NCBI GenBank assembly: GCA_934540955.1
Contig: CAKTCY010000077.1
Coordinates: forward strand, 1-7,306
Length of the DNA stretch: 7,306 bases
Source: an uncultured Faecalibacterium sp.
Lineage (GTDB): Bacteria > Bacillota > Clostridia > Oscillospirales > Ruminococcaceae
Direction: 5' to 3'
Shown here piece by piece: positions 1-6,136 of this stretch. Positions within the stretch are counted from its first letter, which is position 1. Each line of letters begins with the position of its first letter. The translations under genes were made by a program, and so were the position numbers. The notes beneath the pieces were generated by a model. It made no database searches. It worked only from the letters and a program-made list of their open reading frames with translations, and was not told where the DNA came from.

Positions 1-22
1 TGTGAAACCTGTTGTAAGAAAT

Positions 23-28
23 GGAGGG
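23..28 (+). promoter_or_regulatory. Ribosome binding site of livH
   Basis: GGAGGG lies 8 bases before the ATG at 37 and supports that start over the out-of-frame ATG at 21. The bases right after it (TCCCCCTT) could pair with part of the GGAGGG, so the site may be partly hidden in the RNA; this is only a suggestion. The first 36 bases show no recognisable gene end. Confidence 0.7.
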
Positions 29-36
29 TCCCCCTT

Positions 37-915
37 ATGGCAGCAAAAGTCCTGCCCTACCTGCTGGCAGGCATCTCGGTGGGCGGCCAGTATGCACTGA
101 TCGCCATCGGCTACACGATGGTCTACGGCATCCTGCGCCTCATCAACTTTGCCCACGGCGATATTTTTACCGTCGCCGGTTTTCTGATGGTCTATGCCAC
201 GGCTTCGCTGCCGCTGACGATCTCCATCCCGCTGGTCGTCGCAGCCACGGTGCTGCTGGGCATCGCCGTGGAAAAGATCGCTTACAAGCCCCTGCGCACA
301 GCGCCCCGGATGTCGGTCATGATCTCCGCCATCGGTATGTCCTACCTTTTGCAGAACCTGATGTGGTACGTCACCGGCGGTCTGGCCAAGCAGTACCCGG
401 CTCTGCCTTGGATCAGCGACACCGTCACCGTGCTGGGCTGCCAGACCAAGCGCGTCACCGTCGTGACCCCCTTCCTCGTTGTGATCCTAGTCGCCATCCT
501 CGTCACCCTGATTCAGAAGACCAAGATCGGCATGGCCATGCGGGCCGCCTCCCGCGATTTTGAGACAGCACAGCTCATGGGCATCAAGATCAACAATGTC
601 ATCAGCTTTACCTTTGCCGTAGGCAGCTTCCTTGCTGCCATCGGCTCCATGATGTACTTCTCCAACTACACGGCTGTCACCCCCACCGTGGGCGCCATGC
701 CCGGCCTGAAGGCCTTTGTGGCGGCAGTGTTCGGCGGCATCGGCTCCATCCCGGGCGCTGTGATCGGCGGATTCATCATCGGCATCTGCGAGAGCCTCAT
801 CAAGGGCGCAGGCGCGACCACCTTCAGCGACGCCTTCACGTTTGCGCTGCTCATCGTGGTGCTGGCGGTCAAGCCCACCGGCCTGTTCAGCGAGAACCTG
901 ACCGAGAAAGTGTGA
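37..915 (+). CDS. livH: Branched-chain amino acid ABC transporter permease LivH
   Basis: One of the two inner-membrane subunits of a LivHMGF-type (HAAT) importer, which forms the translocation path together with LivM. The 292-residue product is almost entirely hydrophobic, with about eight likely membrane segments. It has the family N-terminal pattern GISVGGQYALIAIGYTMVYG and a following INFAHGD (about residues 12-50), both typical of LivH. A cytoplasmic loop near residues 160-182 (GMAMRAASRDFETAQLMGI) is the coupling region expected to contact the ATPases. The C-terminal stretch FGGIGSIPGAVIGG is also characteristic. Length matches the family norm of about 290. Its TGA overlaps the GTG start of livM by 4 bases, indicating translational coupling. 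The exact substrate (leucine/isoleucine/valine, other amino acids, urea or amides) cannot be decided without the binding protein, which is not in the window. Confidence 0.95.
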   Translation: MAAKVLPYLLAGISVGGQYALIAIGYTMVYGILRLINFAHGDIFTVAGFLMVYATASLPLTISIPLVVAATVLLGIAVEKIAYKPLRTAPRMSVMISAIGMSYLLQNLMWYVTGGLAKQYPALPWISDTVTVLGCQTKRVTVVTPFLVVILVAILVTLIQKTKIGMAMRAASRDFETAQLMGIKINNVISFTFAVGSFLAAIGSMMYFSNYTAVTPTVGAMPGLKAFVAAVFGGIGSIPGAVIGGFIIGICESLIKGAGATTFSDAFTFALLIVVLAVKPTGLFSENLTEKV

Positions 916-2075
916 CGACCATGAAACAAGAGAAAAAACGCATCTATCTCCGGGCCGCGCTGGCGCTCATCGCCCTGCTGGCTGTCCTGCTGGCGCTGGA
1001 TAACCTGAGCTTTGTGCCCTCCATGCTGCTCACCGTCCTGCGCAAGGGTGCCATCTATGCACTGGTGGCCGTCTCCATGAACCTGCTGAACGGCTTTACC
1101 GGCCTGTTCAGTCTGGGTCAGGCGGGCTTCATGCTGCTGGGCGCTTACGCCTATGCCATCCTGACCATCCCTGCCGCCTCCCAGAAATCCATCTATCAGC
1201 GCTATTCCAACGGCGGCCTCGGCTTTTCCATCCCGGAGCTGCTCTCAAAGCCTCTGGGCGGGCTGGGCCTGCTGCTGGGCGTCATCTTCTGTCTGCTGCT
1301 GGCGGGTTTCGTCGCTGCGCTGTTCGCCTTCCTCATCGGTCTGCCGGTGCTGAAGCTGAAGAGCGACTACCTCGCCATTGCCACGCTGGGCTTTGCGGAG
1401 ATCATCCGCGCCGCCGTGGTGTACGAGGGCTTCGGTCCCCTGACCAACGGCTCCAACCTGCTGTACGGCTTCACCAGCTTTTCCAGCTTCTCCATCCCGC
1501 TGGGCGGCATCACCCTGCATCTGGAGACGGTCATGCCCTTCCTCTTCTCGGGTGCCTGCATCGCGGTCATCCTGCTGCTCATCAACTCCACCTATGGCCG
1601 TGCGTTCAAGGCCATCCGCGACGATGAGATCGCCGCAGAGGCTATGGGCATCAACCTCGCCAGCCACAAGCGGATGAGCTTCATCATCAGCAGCTTCTTC
1701 GCGGGCATCTCCGGCGCGATGCTGGCCATGTATCAGGCCAGCGTGCAGGCGACCACCTTCAAATCCAGCATGACCTACGAGATCCTGCTCATCGTGGTCA
1801 TCGGCGGCATCGGCTCTGTGTCCGGCTCTGTGATCGCGTCCTTCCTGTTCATTGCAAGCTCGGAGTGGCTGCTGCGCTTCCTCGACAATGAGACCTACCT
1901 TGGCGGCTTCCGCCTGCCGCTGCTCCGCTCCGGCTTCCGCATGGTGGTGTTCAGCATCATCATTATGGCTGTGGTGCTGTTCTTCCGCAAGGGCATCATG
2001 GGCGACCGCGAGCTGTTCCAGAAAAGGCCTGCATCCGCTGCAAAGGCTGCCAAAAAGGAGGTGCGTTCCAAATGA
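912..2075 (+). CDS. livM: Branched-chain amino acid ABC transporter permease LivM
   Basis: Second membrane subunit of the LivHMGF-type importer. The product of up to 387 residues has a short basic N-terminus (KQEKKR), then many hydrophobic segments. Family landmarks are LLNGFTGLFSLGQAGFMLLG (about residues 58-77), KSDYLAIATLGFAEIIRA (about 149-166), the cytoplasmic coupling loop GRAFKAIRDDEIAAEAMGIN (about 229-248) and VVIGGIGSVSGSVIAS near residue 300. The C-terminus is a charged tail rich in lysine and alanine. The start is uncertain: GTG 912 overlaps the livH stop (GTGA), while ATG 921 lies three codons later. Neither has a strong ribosome site, so translation probably depends on coupling to livH. 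The gene overlaps livG by 4 bases. Length is within the family range of roughly 320-430. Confidence 0.94.
   Translation: MTTMKQEKKRIYLRAALALIALLAVLLALDNLSFVPSMLLTVLRKGAIYALVAVSMNLLNGFTGLFSLGQAGFMLLGAYAYAILTIPAASQKSIYQRYSNGGLGFSIPELLSKPLGGLGLLLGVIFCLLLAGFVAALFAFLIGLPVLKLKSDYLAIATLGFAEIIRAAVVYEGFGPLTNGSNLLYGFTSFSSFSIPLGGITLHLETVMPFLFSGACIAVILLLINSTYGRAFKAIRDDEIAAEAMGINLASHKRMSFIISSFFAGISGAMLAMYQASVQATTFKSSMTYEILLIVVIGGIGSVSGSVIASFLFIASSEWLLRFLDNETYLGGFRLPLLRSGFRMVVFSIIIMAVVLFFRKGIMGDRELFQKRPASAAKAAKKEVRSK
2055..2062 (+). promoter_or_regulatory. Ribosome binding site of livG
   Basis: AAGGAGGT, a near-perfect anti-16S match, sits 9 bases before the livG ATG at 2072, inside the last codons of livM. 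It is the strongest ribosome site within the liv operon and fixes the livG start. Confidence 0.85.
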
Positions 2076-2914
2076 GTGAAAATGTATTGACCATTGAAAA
2101 CGCCACCATGCAATTTGGCGGCGTGGTGGCAGTAGACAATCTGAACCTGAAAGTAGACAAGGGCCAGATCGTCTCCCTGATCGGCCCCAACGGCGCGGGC
2201 AAGACCACCGCCTTCAATGTCGTCACCGGTGTGTATGCGCCCACGAACGGCGCTGTCTGGTTCGAGGGACGCAAGATCATCGAGAACACGCCCCACGGTA
2301 AGATGAAAAAGCTTTATAAGGGGCAGAACGCGGGGACCTACTCCCACATCATCGCGCCGACGCCGGACAAGATCACCCGGATGGGCATTGCCCGCACCTT
2401 CCAGAACATCCGCCTGTGGAAGAGCCAGACCGTCTTCGAGAATGTGCTCATCGCCAAACACTGCCGCTGCTCCGCCAACCTGCTGAGCGCCACCTTCCGG
2501 CTGAATGCCGACGAGGAAAAGCGCCAGCGGGAAGAATGCGAGCATCTTTTGCATGTGCTGGGCCTGCAAGACGTCCGCGACGAGCTGGCCACCGGCCTGC
2601 CCTACGGCCTGCAGCGCCGGGTCGAGATCGCCCGTGCACTCGCCACCGAGCCGAAGCTCCTGCTTCTGGATGAGCCTGCCGCCGGTATGAACCCGCAGGA
2701 AACGGAAGAGCTGACGACCTTCATCGACCGCATCCGCAGCGACTTTGACCTGACCGTATTTATGATCGAGCACCACATGGACTTGGTGATGGACATTTCC
2801 GACCGCGTGTATGTGCTGGACTTCGGCCGCCTGATCGCCGAAGGCACCCCGGCTGAGGTGCAGAACGACCCGCGCGTGATCGACGCTTATCTGGGGGTGG
2901 ACGAAGATGCTTGA
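2072..2914 (+). CDS. livG: Branched-chain amino acid ABC transporter ATP-binding protein LivG
   Basis: One of two cytoplasmic ATPases that power the LivHM channel. Visible motifs in the 280-residue product: Walker A GPNGAGKTT (residues 38-46), GIARTFQNIRLW with the Q-loop (105-116), a LivG-type signature LPYGLQRRVEIARAL (176-190), Walker B LLLLDEPAAGMNP (196-208) and the H-loop IEHHMDLVM (232-240). As in other LivG proteins, the signature is LPYGLQR rather than LSGGQ. The C-terminal VYVLDFGRLIAEGTP is standard. Between Walker A and the Q-loop there is an extra stretch (about residues 71-101, containing HGKMKKLYKGQNAG) that makes the protein about 25 residues longer than the enterobacterial LivG; I believe similar insertions occur in other Clostridia. 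The gene overlaps livM by 4 and livF by 8 bases. Confidence 0.96.
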   Translation: MSENVLTIENATMQFGGVVAVDNLNLKVDKGQIVSLIGPNGAGKTTAFNVVTGVYAPTNGAVWFEGRKIIENTPHGKMKKLYKGQNAGTYSHIIAPTPDKITRMGIARTFQNIRLWKSQTVFENVLIAKHCRCSANLLSATFRLNADEEKRQREECEHLLHVLGLQDVRDELATGLPYGLQRRVEIARALATEPKLLLLDEPAAGMNPQETEELTTFIDRIRSDFDLTVFMIEHHMDLVMDISDRVYVLDFGRLIAEGTPAEVQNDPRVIDAYLGVDEDA

Positions 2915-3623
2915 GATCAAGGACTTACACGTTTCTTACGGCGGCATTCAGGCGCTGCGCGGCGTATCGCTGACCGTCCCGGAAGGGAAGATCGTCACCC
3001 TGATCGGTGCCAACGGTGCAGGCAAATCCACCCTGATGCGCACCATCTCCGGCCTTGTCAAGGCGCAGAGCGGCTCCATCCTGTGGAACGGTCAGGAAGT
3101 GCTGGGCAAACCCATCGACCAGATCGTGGCCAGCGGCATCGCCATGTCGCCGGAGGGACGCAGAGTGTTCGCCGACCTGACCGTTGTTGAAAATCTGAAG
3201 ATCGGTGCCTACCTGCGCAAGGACAAGGCCGAGACCGAAAAAGACCTCGAGTGGGTGTACAGCCTGTTCCCCCGCCTGAAGGAGCGCAGCTGGCAGAGCG
3301 CCGGCACCCTCTCCGGCGGCGAGCAGCAGATGCTGGCCGTAGGCCGGGCACTGATGAGCAAGCCCAAGCTGCTGATGCTGGATGAGCCGAGCCTTGGTCT
3401 TGCCCCCATTGTCGTGCGGGAAATTTTCGACATCATCCGCACGGTCAATCAGCAGGGCATCACGGTGCTGCTGAACGAGCAGAACGCCAATATGGCCCTG
3501 AAGGTCGCGGACTACGCCTATGTGCTGGAGACCGGCAACCTGACCCTCTCCGGCACCGGTGCCGAGCTGCTGGCCAATGAGCAGGTCAAGGCCGCCTATC
3601 TGGGCAGAAAGCGCACCGTTTGA
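2907..3623 (+). CDS. livF: Branched-chain amino acid ABC transporter ATP-binding protein LivF
   Basis: Second ATPase of the LivHMGF-type importer, pairing with LivG. The 238-residue product has Walker A GANGAGKST (residues 34-42), the LivF-type SPEGRRVF stretch (81-88), ABC signature LSGGEQQMLAVGRAL (135-149) and Walker B LLMLDEPSLGLAP (155-167). At the usual H-loop position the sequence is LLNEQNANMAL; LivF proteins normally carry EQN here instead of EH, so this is a family trait and not damage. Length fits the family (about 235). Its ATG lies 8 bases inside the end of livG, with a GGGGGTGG ribosome site 7 bases upstream. It is the last gene of the liv operon; an intrinsic terminator begins 38 bases after its stop. 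Confidence 0.96.
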   Translation: MLEIKDLHVSYGGIQALRGVSLTVPEGKIVTLIGANGAGKSTLMRTISGLVKAQSGSILWNGQEVLGKPIDQIVASGIAMSPEGRRVFADLTVVENLKIGAYLRKDKAETEKDLEWVYSLFPRLKERSWQSAGTLSGGEQQMLAVGRALMSKPKLLMLDEPSLGLAPIVVREIFDIIRTVNQQGITVLLNEQNANMALKVADYAYVLETGNLTLSGTGAELLANEQVKAAYLGRKRTV

Positions 3624-3643
3624 TTCGATACCCCGATCCGTTG

Positions 3644-3877
3644 TCATATGTAGATTTTTTCAGGGTGCGTCCTTTTCAGGGCGCACCCTGTTTTTTGTCC
3701 TTGCAGCCAGAGTCCATATTGGATTTTCAGGCTTTCGCATCGTACTTCACGTTCGTGTCCCTCAAACACGGGATAATGGCCGCAGGGGTAGGCTTCCATC
3801 ACCGCCTGACGGTATTTGAAATGATCTTCTATGCTGCCAAACTCGAAATAGCTATGCTTTTCACCTAATACGCCCAC
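3644..3877 (-). CDS. Possible small protein downstream of the ZIP transporter, unknown function
   Basis: I do not recognise this frame. On the minus strand a GTG start at 3877 lies 6 bases after the ZIP-transporter stop, and the frame stays open for 77 codons to a TGA at 3644. A GGGG in the last transporter codons is a weak possible ribosome site, 8 bases before the GTG; re-initiation after the upstream stop is conceivable. The predicted peptide does not look like an antisense shadow: it is rich in Tyr, Phe, His and Glu, has almost no low-complexity Ala/Arg/Gly, and contains EAYPCGHYPVFEGHEREVRC, with Cys and His that could bind metal. Against it: no good ribosome site, less GC bias at third positions than the neighbours, and the last 15 or so codons are simply the liv terminator read backwards. 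An alternative internal ATG at 3799 would give 51 residues. Confidence 0.35.
   Translation of the reverse strand: MGVLGEKHSYFEFGSIEDHFKYRQAVMEAYPCGHYPVFEGHEREVRCESLKIQYGLWLQGQKTGCALKRTHPEKIYI
3661..3696 (+). terminator. Intrinsic terminator of the liv operon
   Basis: Perfect 9-base-pair stem, CAGGGTGCG (3661-3669) with CGCACCCTG (3682-3690), 12-base loop, then six T. T residues also precede the stem (3655-3660). On the opposite strand the hairpin is therefore followed by A residues, so it should stop only the liv transcript and not the converging zupT transcript. Confidence 0.88.
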
Positions 3878-3882
3878 AACCG

Positions 3883-4662
3883 TTACCCCAGTGCCACATC
3901 CAGCACCATCATCACGCTGAAACCCACCGCAAAAAACACCGTTCCAACATTGGAGTGCTGCCCCTGCGACATTTCCGGGATCAGTTCCTCCACCACCACA
4001 TACAGCATGGCTCCGGCGGCAAAGCTGAGCAGATAGGGCAAAGCGGGCACCACGATGCCTGCCGCCAGAATCGTCAGCACTGCCCCGATGGGCTCTACGA
4101 TGCCGGACAGCACTCCGCCCCAGAACGCCCGGCCTTTTTTCATTCCTTCTGCCCGCAGGGGCATGGAGATGATCGCACCCTCCGGGAAGTTCTGGATGGC
4201 AATGCCGAGGGAAAGTGCCAGCGCCCCGGCGGCGGTGATCTGAGCGGTCCCGGCAAGGTATCCGGCATAGACCACGCCCACCGCCATACCTTCCGGGATG
4301 TTGTGCAGCGTCACCGCCAGAACCATCATGGTGGTGCGCTGGAGCTGACTTTTTGGCCCTTCGGCCTGCAAACTGTTCTGGTGCAGATGCGGGATGAGAT
4401 GGTCCAGCAGCAGCAAAAACAGGATGCCCAGCCAGAATCCCACCGCCGCCGGAAAAAACGCCAGCCTGCCCAGATCTGCAGCCTGCTCCATGGCCGGGAT
4501 CAGCAGGCTCCATACCGATGCCGCCACCATAACTCCGGCGGCAAAGCCGGTGAGGGCACGCTGGATGCCGTCACGCAGGGCATTTTTTAAGAAGAACACA
4601 CAGCCCGCCCCAAGACTTGTGCCCAGAAAGGGGATCAGAATCCCCCAGAATGCGTCTTGCAT
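3883..4662 (-). CDS. ZIP-family divalent metal transporter (ZupT/GufA-like)
   Basis: Integral membrane transporter expected to move zinc, iron or manganese into the cytoplasm. The 259-residue product has about eight hydrophobic segments. The two metal-site helices are clear: HNIPEGMAVGVVYAG (residues 120-134) and QNFPEGAIISMPLRAEG (157-173), carrying the HNxPE and NxPEG motifs that bind the metals. A third helix contributes Glu190 (GIVEPIGA). A His-containing loop DHLIPHLHQ (87-95) precedes the first metal helix, as is common in ZIPs. The C-terminal VMMVLDVALG is the normal end for this family, so the gene is complete. The ATG is fixed by AAGGAGGT 8 bases upstream. The gene has its own promoter and points toward the liv genes. 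Metal specificity cannot be read from the sequence; zupT is a possible name but the GufA subgroup fits equally well. Confidence 0.93.
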   Translation of the reverse strand: MQDAFWGILIPFLGTSLGAGCVFFLKNALRDGIQRALTGFAAGVMVAASVWSLLIPAMEQAADLGRLAFFPAAVGFWLGILFLLLLDHLIPHLHQNSLQAEGPKSQLQRTTMMVLAVTLHNIPEGMAVGVVYAGYLAGTAQITAAGALALSLGIAIQNFPEGAIISMPLRAEGMKKGRAFWGGVLSGIVEPIGAVLTILAAGIVVPALPYLLSFAAGAMLYVVVEELIPEMSQGQHSNVGTVFFAVGFSVMMVLDVALG

Positions 4663-4670
4663 GATGTAAT

Positions 4671-4678
4671 ACCTCCTT
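4671..4678 (-). promoter_or_regulatory. Ribosome binding site of the ZIP transporter
   Basis: On the minus strand AAGGAGGT lies 8 bases before the ATG at 4662, an essentially consensus site that decides the start. Confidence 0.88.
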
Positions 4679-4681
4679 GAG

Positions 4682-4697
4682 GTTATCCATAGCTAAC
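4682..4697 (-). promoter_or_regulatory. Imperfect palindrome, possible operator of the ZIP transporter
   Basis: The plus strand reads GTTATCCATAGCTAAC; six of eight base pairs are symmetric, with outer arms GTTA/TAAC. It covers about +3 to +18 of the predicted ZIP-transporter transcript, a usual place for a repressor. TTAG/CTAA-type half-sites are typical of DtxR/IdeR-like metal regulators, but the match is too loose to name a protein. Confidence 0.3.
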
Positions 4698-4706
4698 TAC
4701 ATGAAA

Positions 4707-4735
4707 AGTATACTGCGCACCGGCAAAAAGGTCAA
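4707..4735 (-). promoter_or_regulatory. Sigma-A promoter of the ZIP transporter
   Basis: Minus strand: -35 TTGACC (4735-4730), 17-base spacer, -10 TATACT (4712-4707). The expected start is near 4700, giving a leader of about 38 bases that ends in a strong ribosome site. Both boxes and the spacing are close to consensus. Confidence 0.8.
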
Positions 4736-4858
4736 GGGCTTTGCGGCATAGAGGATGCCGCTCGTTTTCTGCATCCAAAAATTCATCCCTGCCTGCCGGA
4801 ACAGCGAGGAGGGCCAAAGAGAATCTGCCAGATCGTTCTGTTTGTCCTGAAGGAGGTC

Positions 4859-4887
4859 TTGCTTTTCCCTTCAAAATTGGATACAAT
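4859..4887 (+). promoter_or_regulatory. Promoter of the gntR-gntR-DUF1847 operon
   Basis: TTGCTT (4859-4864), 17-base spacer and TACAAT (4882-4887). Transcription would start near 4894, about 23 bases before the first ATG. The -10 box is inside a partly symmetric element, ATTGGATACAAT (4876-4887), so a bound repressor would block RNA polymerase directly. Between this promoter and the diverging ZIP-transporter promoter (4736-4858) I see nothing clear. Confidence 0.7.
4876..4887 (+). promoter_or_regulatory. Candidate GntR operator, copy 1 (autoregulatory)
   Basis: ATTGGATACAAT: outer arms ATTG/CAAT are exact inverted repeats around GATA. It overlaps the -10 box of the regulator operon. The core GGATACAA recurs as GGATACAT at 6959 and 7151 beside the transporter gene. 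Confidence 0.45.
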
Positions 4888-4916
4888 ATAAAAAAGACAT
4901 TTGCACGGAGGGCTCT

Positions 4917-5495
4917 ATGGAATATATCGGCATCCAGAAGAAAAACGGCGGTGTGGTGGAAGCCCTGCAGCAGGCCATTTTATCTGGGCAGATCCCGGCG
5001 GGCACGGAAATGACCCAGAACGAACTGGCAGAGAGCCTCGGGGTCTCCCGGATGCCGGTGCGGGAGGCCTTGATGATCCTTGAATATCAGGGCCTGATCA
5101 TCCGCTTGCCCAACAACCATGTAAAAGCTGCTGATTTGAATGAGGATGCCCTGCGCCAGATTTTGGCGTTAGGTGCGCAGCTGGAACGGCAGGCCATGCG
5201 TGCGCTGCCGCAGGATGCTATGTTGGCAGGCGATGAGATGCTGCAGCACCGCACCCTGCGGAATGCGGTCACCTATCCGCTGCACCGCAAGCTGCTGGAG
5301 AGCATTCAGGAGACCTACATTGCCTTTGCAGTCAGTGCCCGCCCAGAGCCGGTGAACGACCGCCTTGCCCGGCTGCTGATGCTGGACCGTCAGGGCTCCC
5401 CTGATGTGCCGGATGCATGGAACGCCTATGAAGAAGAACTGCTGCATCTGATTTTAACGATAAGGAGTCAATATGCTGGGACTGAAACCCATTAA
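4917..5495 (+). CDS. GntR-family (FadR/FCD-type) transcriptional regulator, short C-terminal domain
   Basis: DNA-binding regulator. The N-terminal winged helix is complete in the 192-residue product: ALQQAILSGQIPAGTEMTQ (about 16-34), NELAESLGVSRMPVREALMI (35-54, recognition helix around SRMPVREAL) and the wing GLIIRLPNNHV. The remaining 120 or so residues resemble an FCD ligand-binding domain but are reduced. At the first metal position TYPLH (119-123) keeps the His but lacks the usual Asp/Asn four residues before it. A later His177 lies roughly where the second ligand is expected. The final FCD helix with its His is missing because the protein ends at residue 192, against about 210-240 for the family. 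GGAGGG lies 4 bases before the ATG, slightly close. The end overlaps the next gntR gene by 23 bases. It may have lost or changed ligand sensing, or work as a partner of the second regulator. Confidence 0.88.
   Translation: MEYIGIQKKNGGVVEALQQAILSGQIPAGTEMTQNELAESLGVSRMPVREALMILEYQGLIIRLPNNHVKAADLNEDALRQILALGAQLERQAMRALPQDAMLAGDEMLQHRTLRNAVTYPLHRKLLESIQETYIAFAVSARPEPVNDRLARLLMLDRQGSPDVPDAWNAYEEELLHLILTIRSQYAGTETH
5462..5467 (+). promoter_or_regulatory. Ribosome binding site of the second gntR
   Basis: AAGGAG lies 5 bases before the ATG at 5473, inside the end of the first gntR gene. It supports the overlapping start, so the second protein need not depend wholly on coupling. Confidence 0.75.
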
Positions 5496-6117
5496 GCTGC
5501 TGCCTGCCCGCGAGCGGGTAGCTTCCGCTTTGCGGAAAGCCATTATCTCAAAAAGCATCCCGGAGGGCGCAGAACTCACGCTGGAAAACACCGCACAGGA
5601 ACTGGGCGTGTCGGTCACGCCGGTGCGGGAGGCCTTTCAGATCCTTGCCCGTGACGGTCTGCTGGAAGTCAAGCAGAACAGGTGCGCCATTGTGCTGGGC
5701 GTAACGGAAAGGACCATCCGGGAGCACTACCAGCTGCGCGCTGCGCTGGAAGGCACCGCCTGTATGCTCTGCTGCCAGAACAATGCCGACCTGTCCAAGA
5801 TCAAAAACTGCGTGGATACGGCAGAAGAAGCTTTGTCCCACCGTCAGGCGGGGAACTATGCCGACTACAACCAGTCCTTCCATTTTGAGATCTGGGAAGC
5901 TTCCGGCAATGAAAAAATGCGCAATCTTCTCTCGGAGCTGTGGAACGGCCTGTCCATTGGCGTGGAAATGAGCGAGTTGGACTATGCCCTCAACTCCCAG
6001 AGCGAGCATAAAAAGATCTATGCGGCGCTGGAAGCACGGGATGCGCTGGCCGCACGGGCTGAAATGGAAAAACACATCTACCGCAGTATGGACGATGCGC
6101 TGACCTATTATTTATAA
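5473..6117 (+). CDS. GntR-family (FadR/FCD-type) transcriptional regulator
   Basis: Full-length 214-residue FadR-subfamily regulator. N-terminal winged helix: RVASALRKAIISKSIPEGAE (about 15-34), ENTAQELGVSVTPVREAFQI (38-57, recognition helix at VTPVREAF) and wing GLLEVKQNRCAIV. The C-terminal FCD domain is intact: YQLRAALEGTA (86-96) is the typical first helix, and the metal site is present as N133 and H137 (NQSFH), H179 (SEHKKI) and H201 (EKHIYRSM). FCD domains commonly hold a divalent metal such as zinc or nickel and sense small carboxylates or sugar acids; that is family knowledge, and the ligand here is unknown. Its different recognition helix (VTPVREAF versus RMPVREAL) shows the two regulators are not a recent duplicate. 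It is followed 19 bases later by the DUF1847 gene. The adjacent SLC13-like gene makes a carboxylate a reasonable guess for the ligand. Confidence 0.93.
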   Translation: MLGLKPIKLLPARERVASALRKAIISKSIPEGAELTLENTAQELGVSVTPVREAFQILARDGLLEVKQNRCAIVLGVTERTIREHYQLRAALEGTACMLCCQNNADLSKIKNCVDTAEEALSHRQAGNYADYNQSFHFEIWEASGNEKMRNLLSELWNGLSIGVEMSELDYALNSQSEHKKIYAALEARDALAARAEMEKHIYRSMDDALTYYL

Positions 6118-6122
6118 GATCA

Positions 6123-6128
6123 GGGAGG
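6123..6128 (+). promoter_or_regulatory. Ribosome binding site of the DUF1847 gene
   Basis: GGGAGG lies 8 bases before GTG 6137 and decides this non-ATG start. The resulting N-terminus contains the CxxC expected for the family, and no ATG is available near it. Confidence 0.75.
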
Positions 6129-6136
6129 ACAAGACG

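Noticed and set aside
1895..2920. Long open frame (341 codons) on the minus strand opposite livM/livG
   Set aside because: It is the mirror of well-supported livM and livG codons; its composition is typical of an antisense frame in GC-rich DNA and no recognisable domain appears.
2925..3647. Long open frame (240 codons) on the minus strand opposite livF
   Set aside because: Antisense shadow of livF, with no domain and no ribosome site.
3878..4513. The minus-strand frame of the small candidate gene stays open upstream, through the ZIP transporter
   Set aside because: That part is Gly/Arg/Ala-rich and is a shifted shadow of the transporter, whose own frame has clear ZIP motifs; only the part after the transporter stop looks protein-like.
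4850..4857. AAGGAGGT-like ribosome site upstream of the gntR operon
   Set aside because: No start codon at a workable distance opens a frame of any length; it lies upstream of the predicted transcription start.
4683..4886. 67-codon minus-strand frame between the two divergent promoters
   Set aside because: It needs a TTG start without a ribosome site, and it crosses both promoters.
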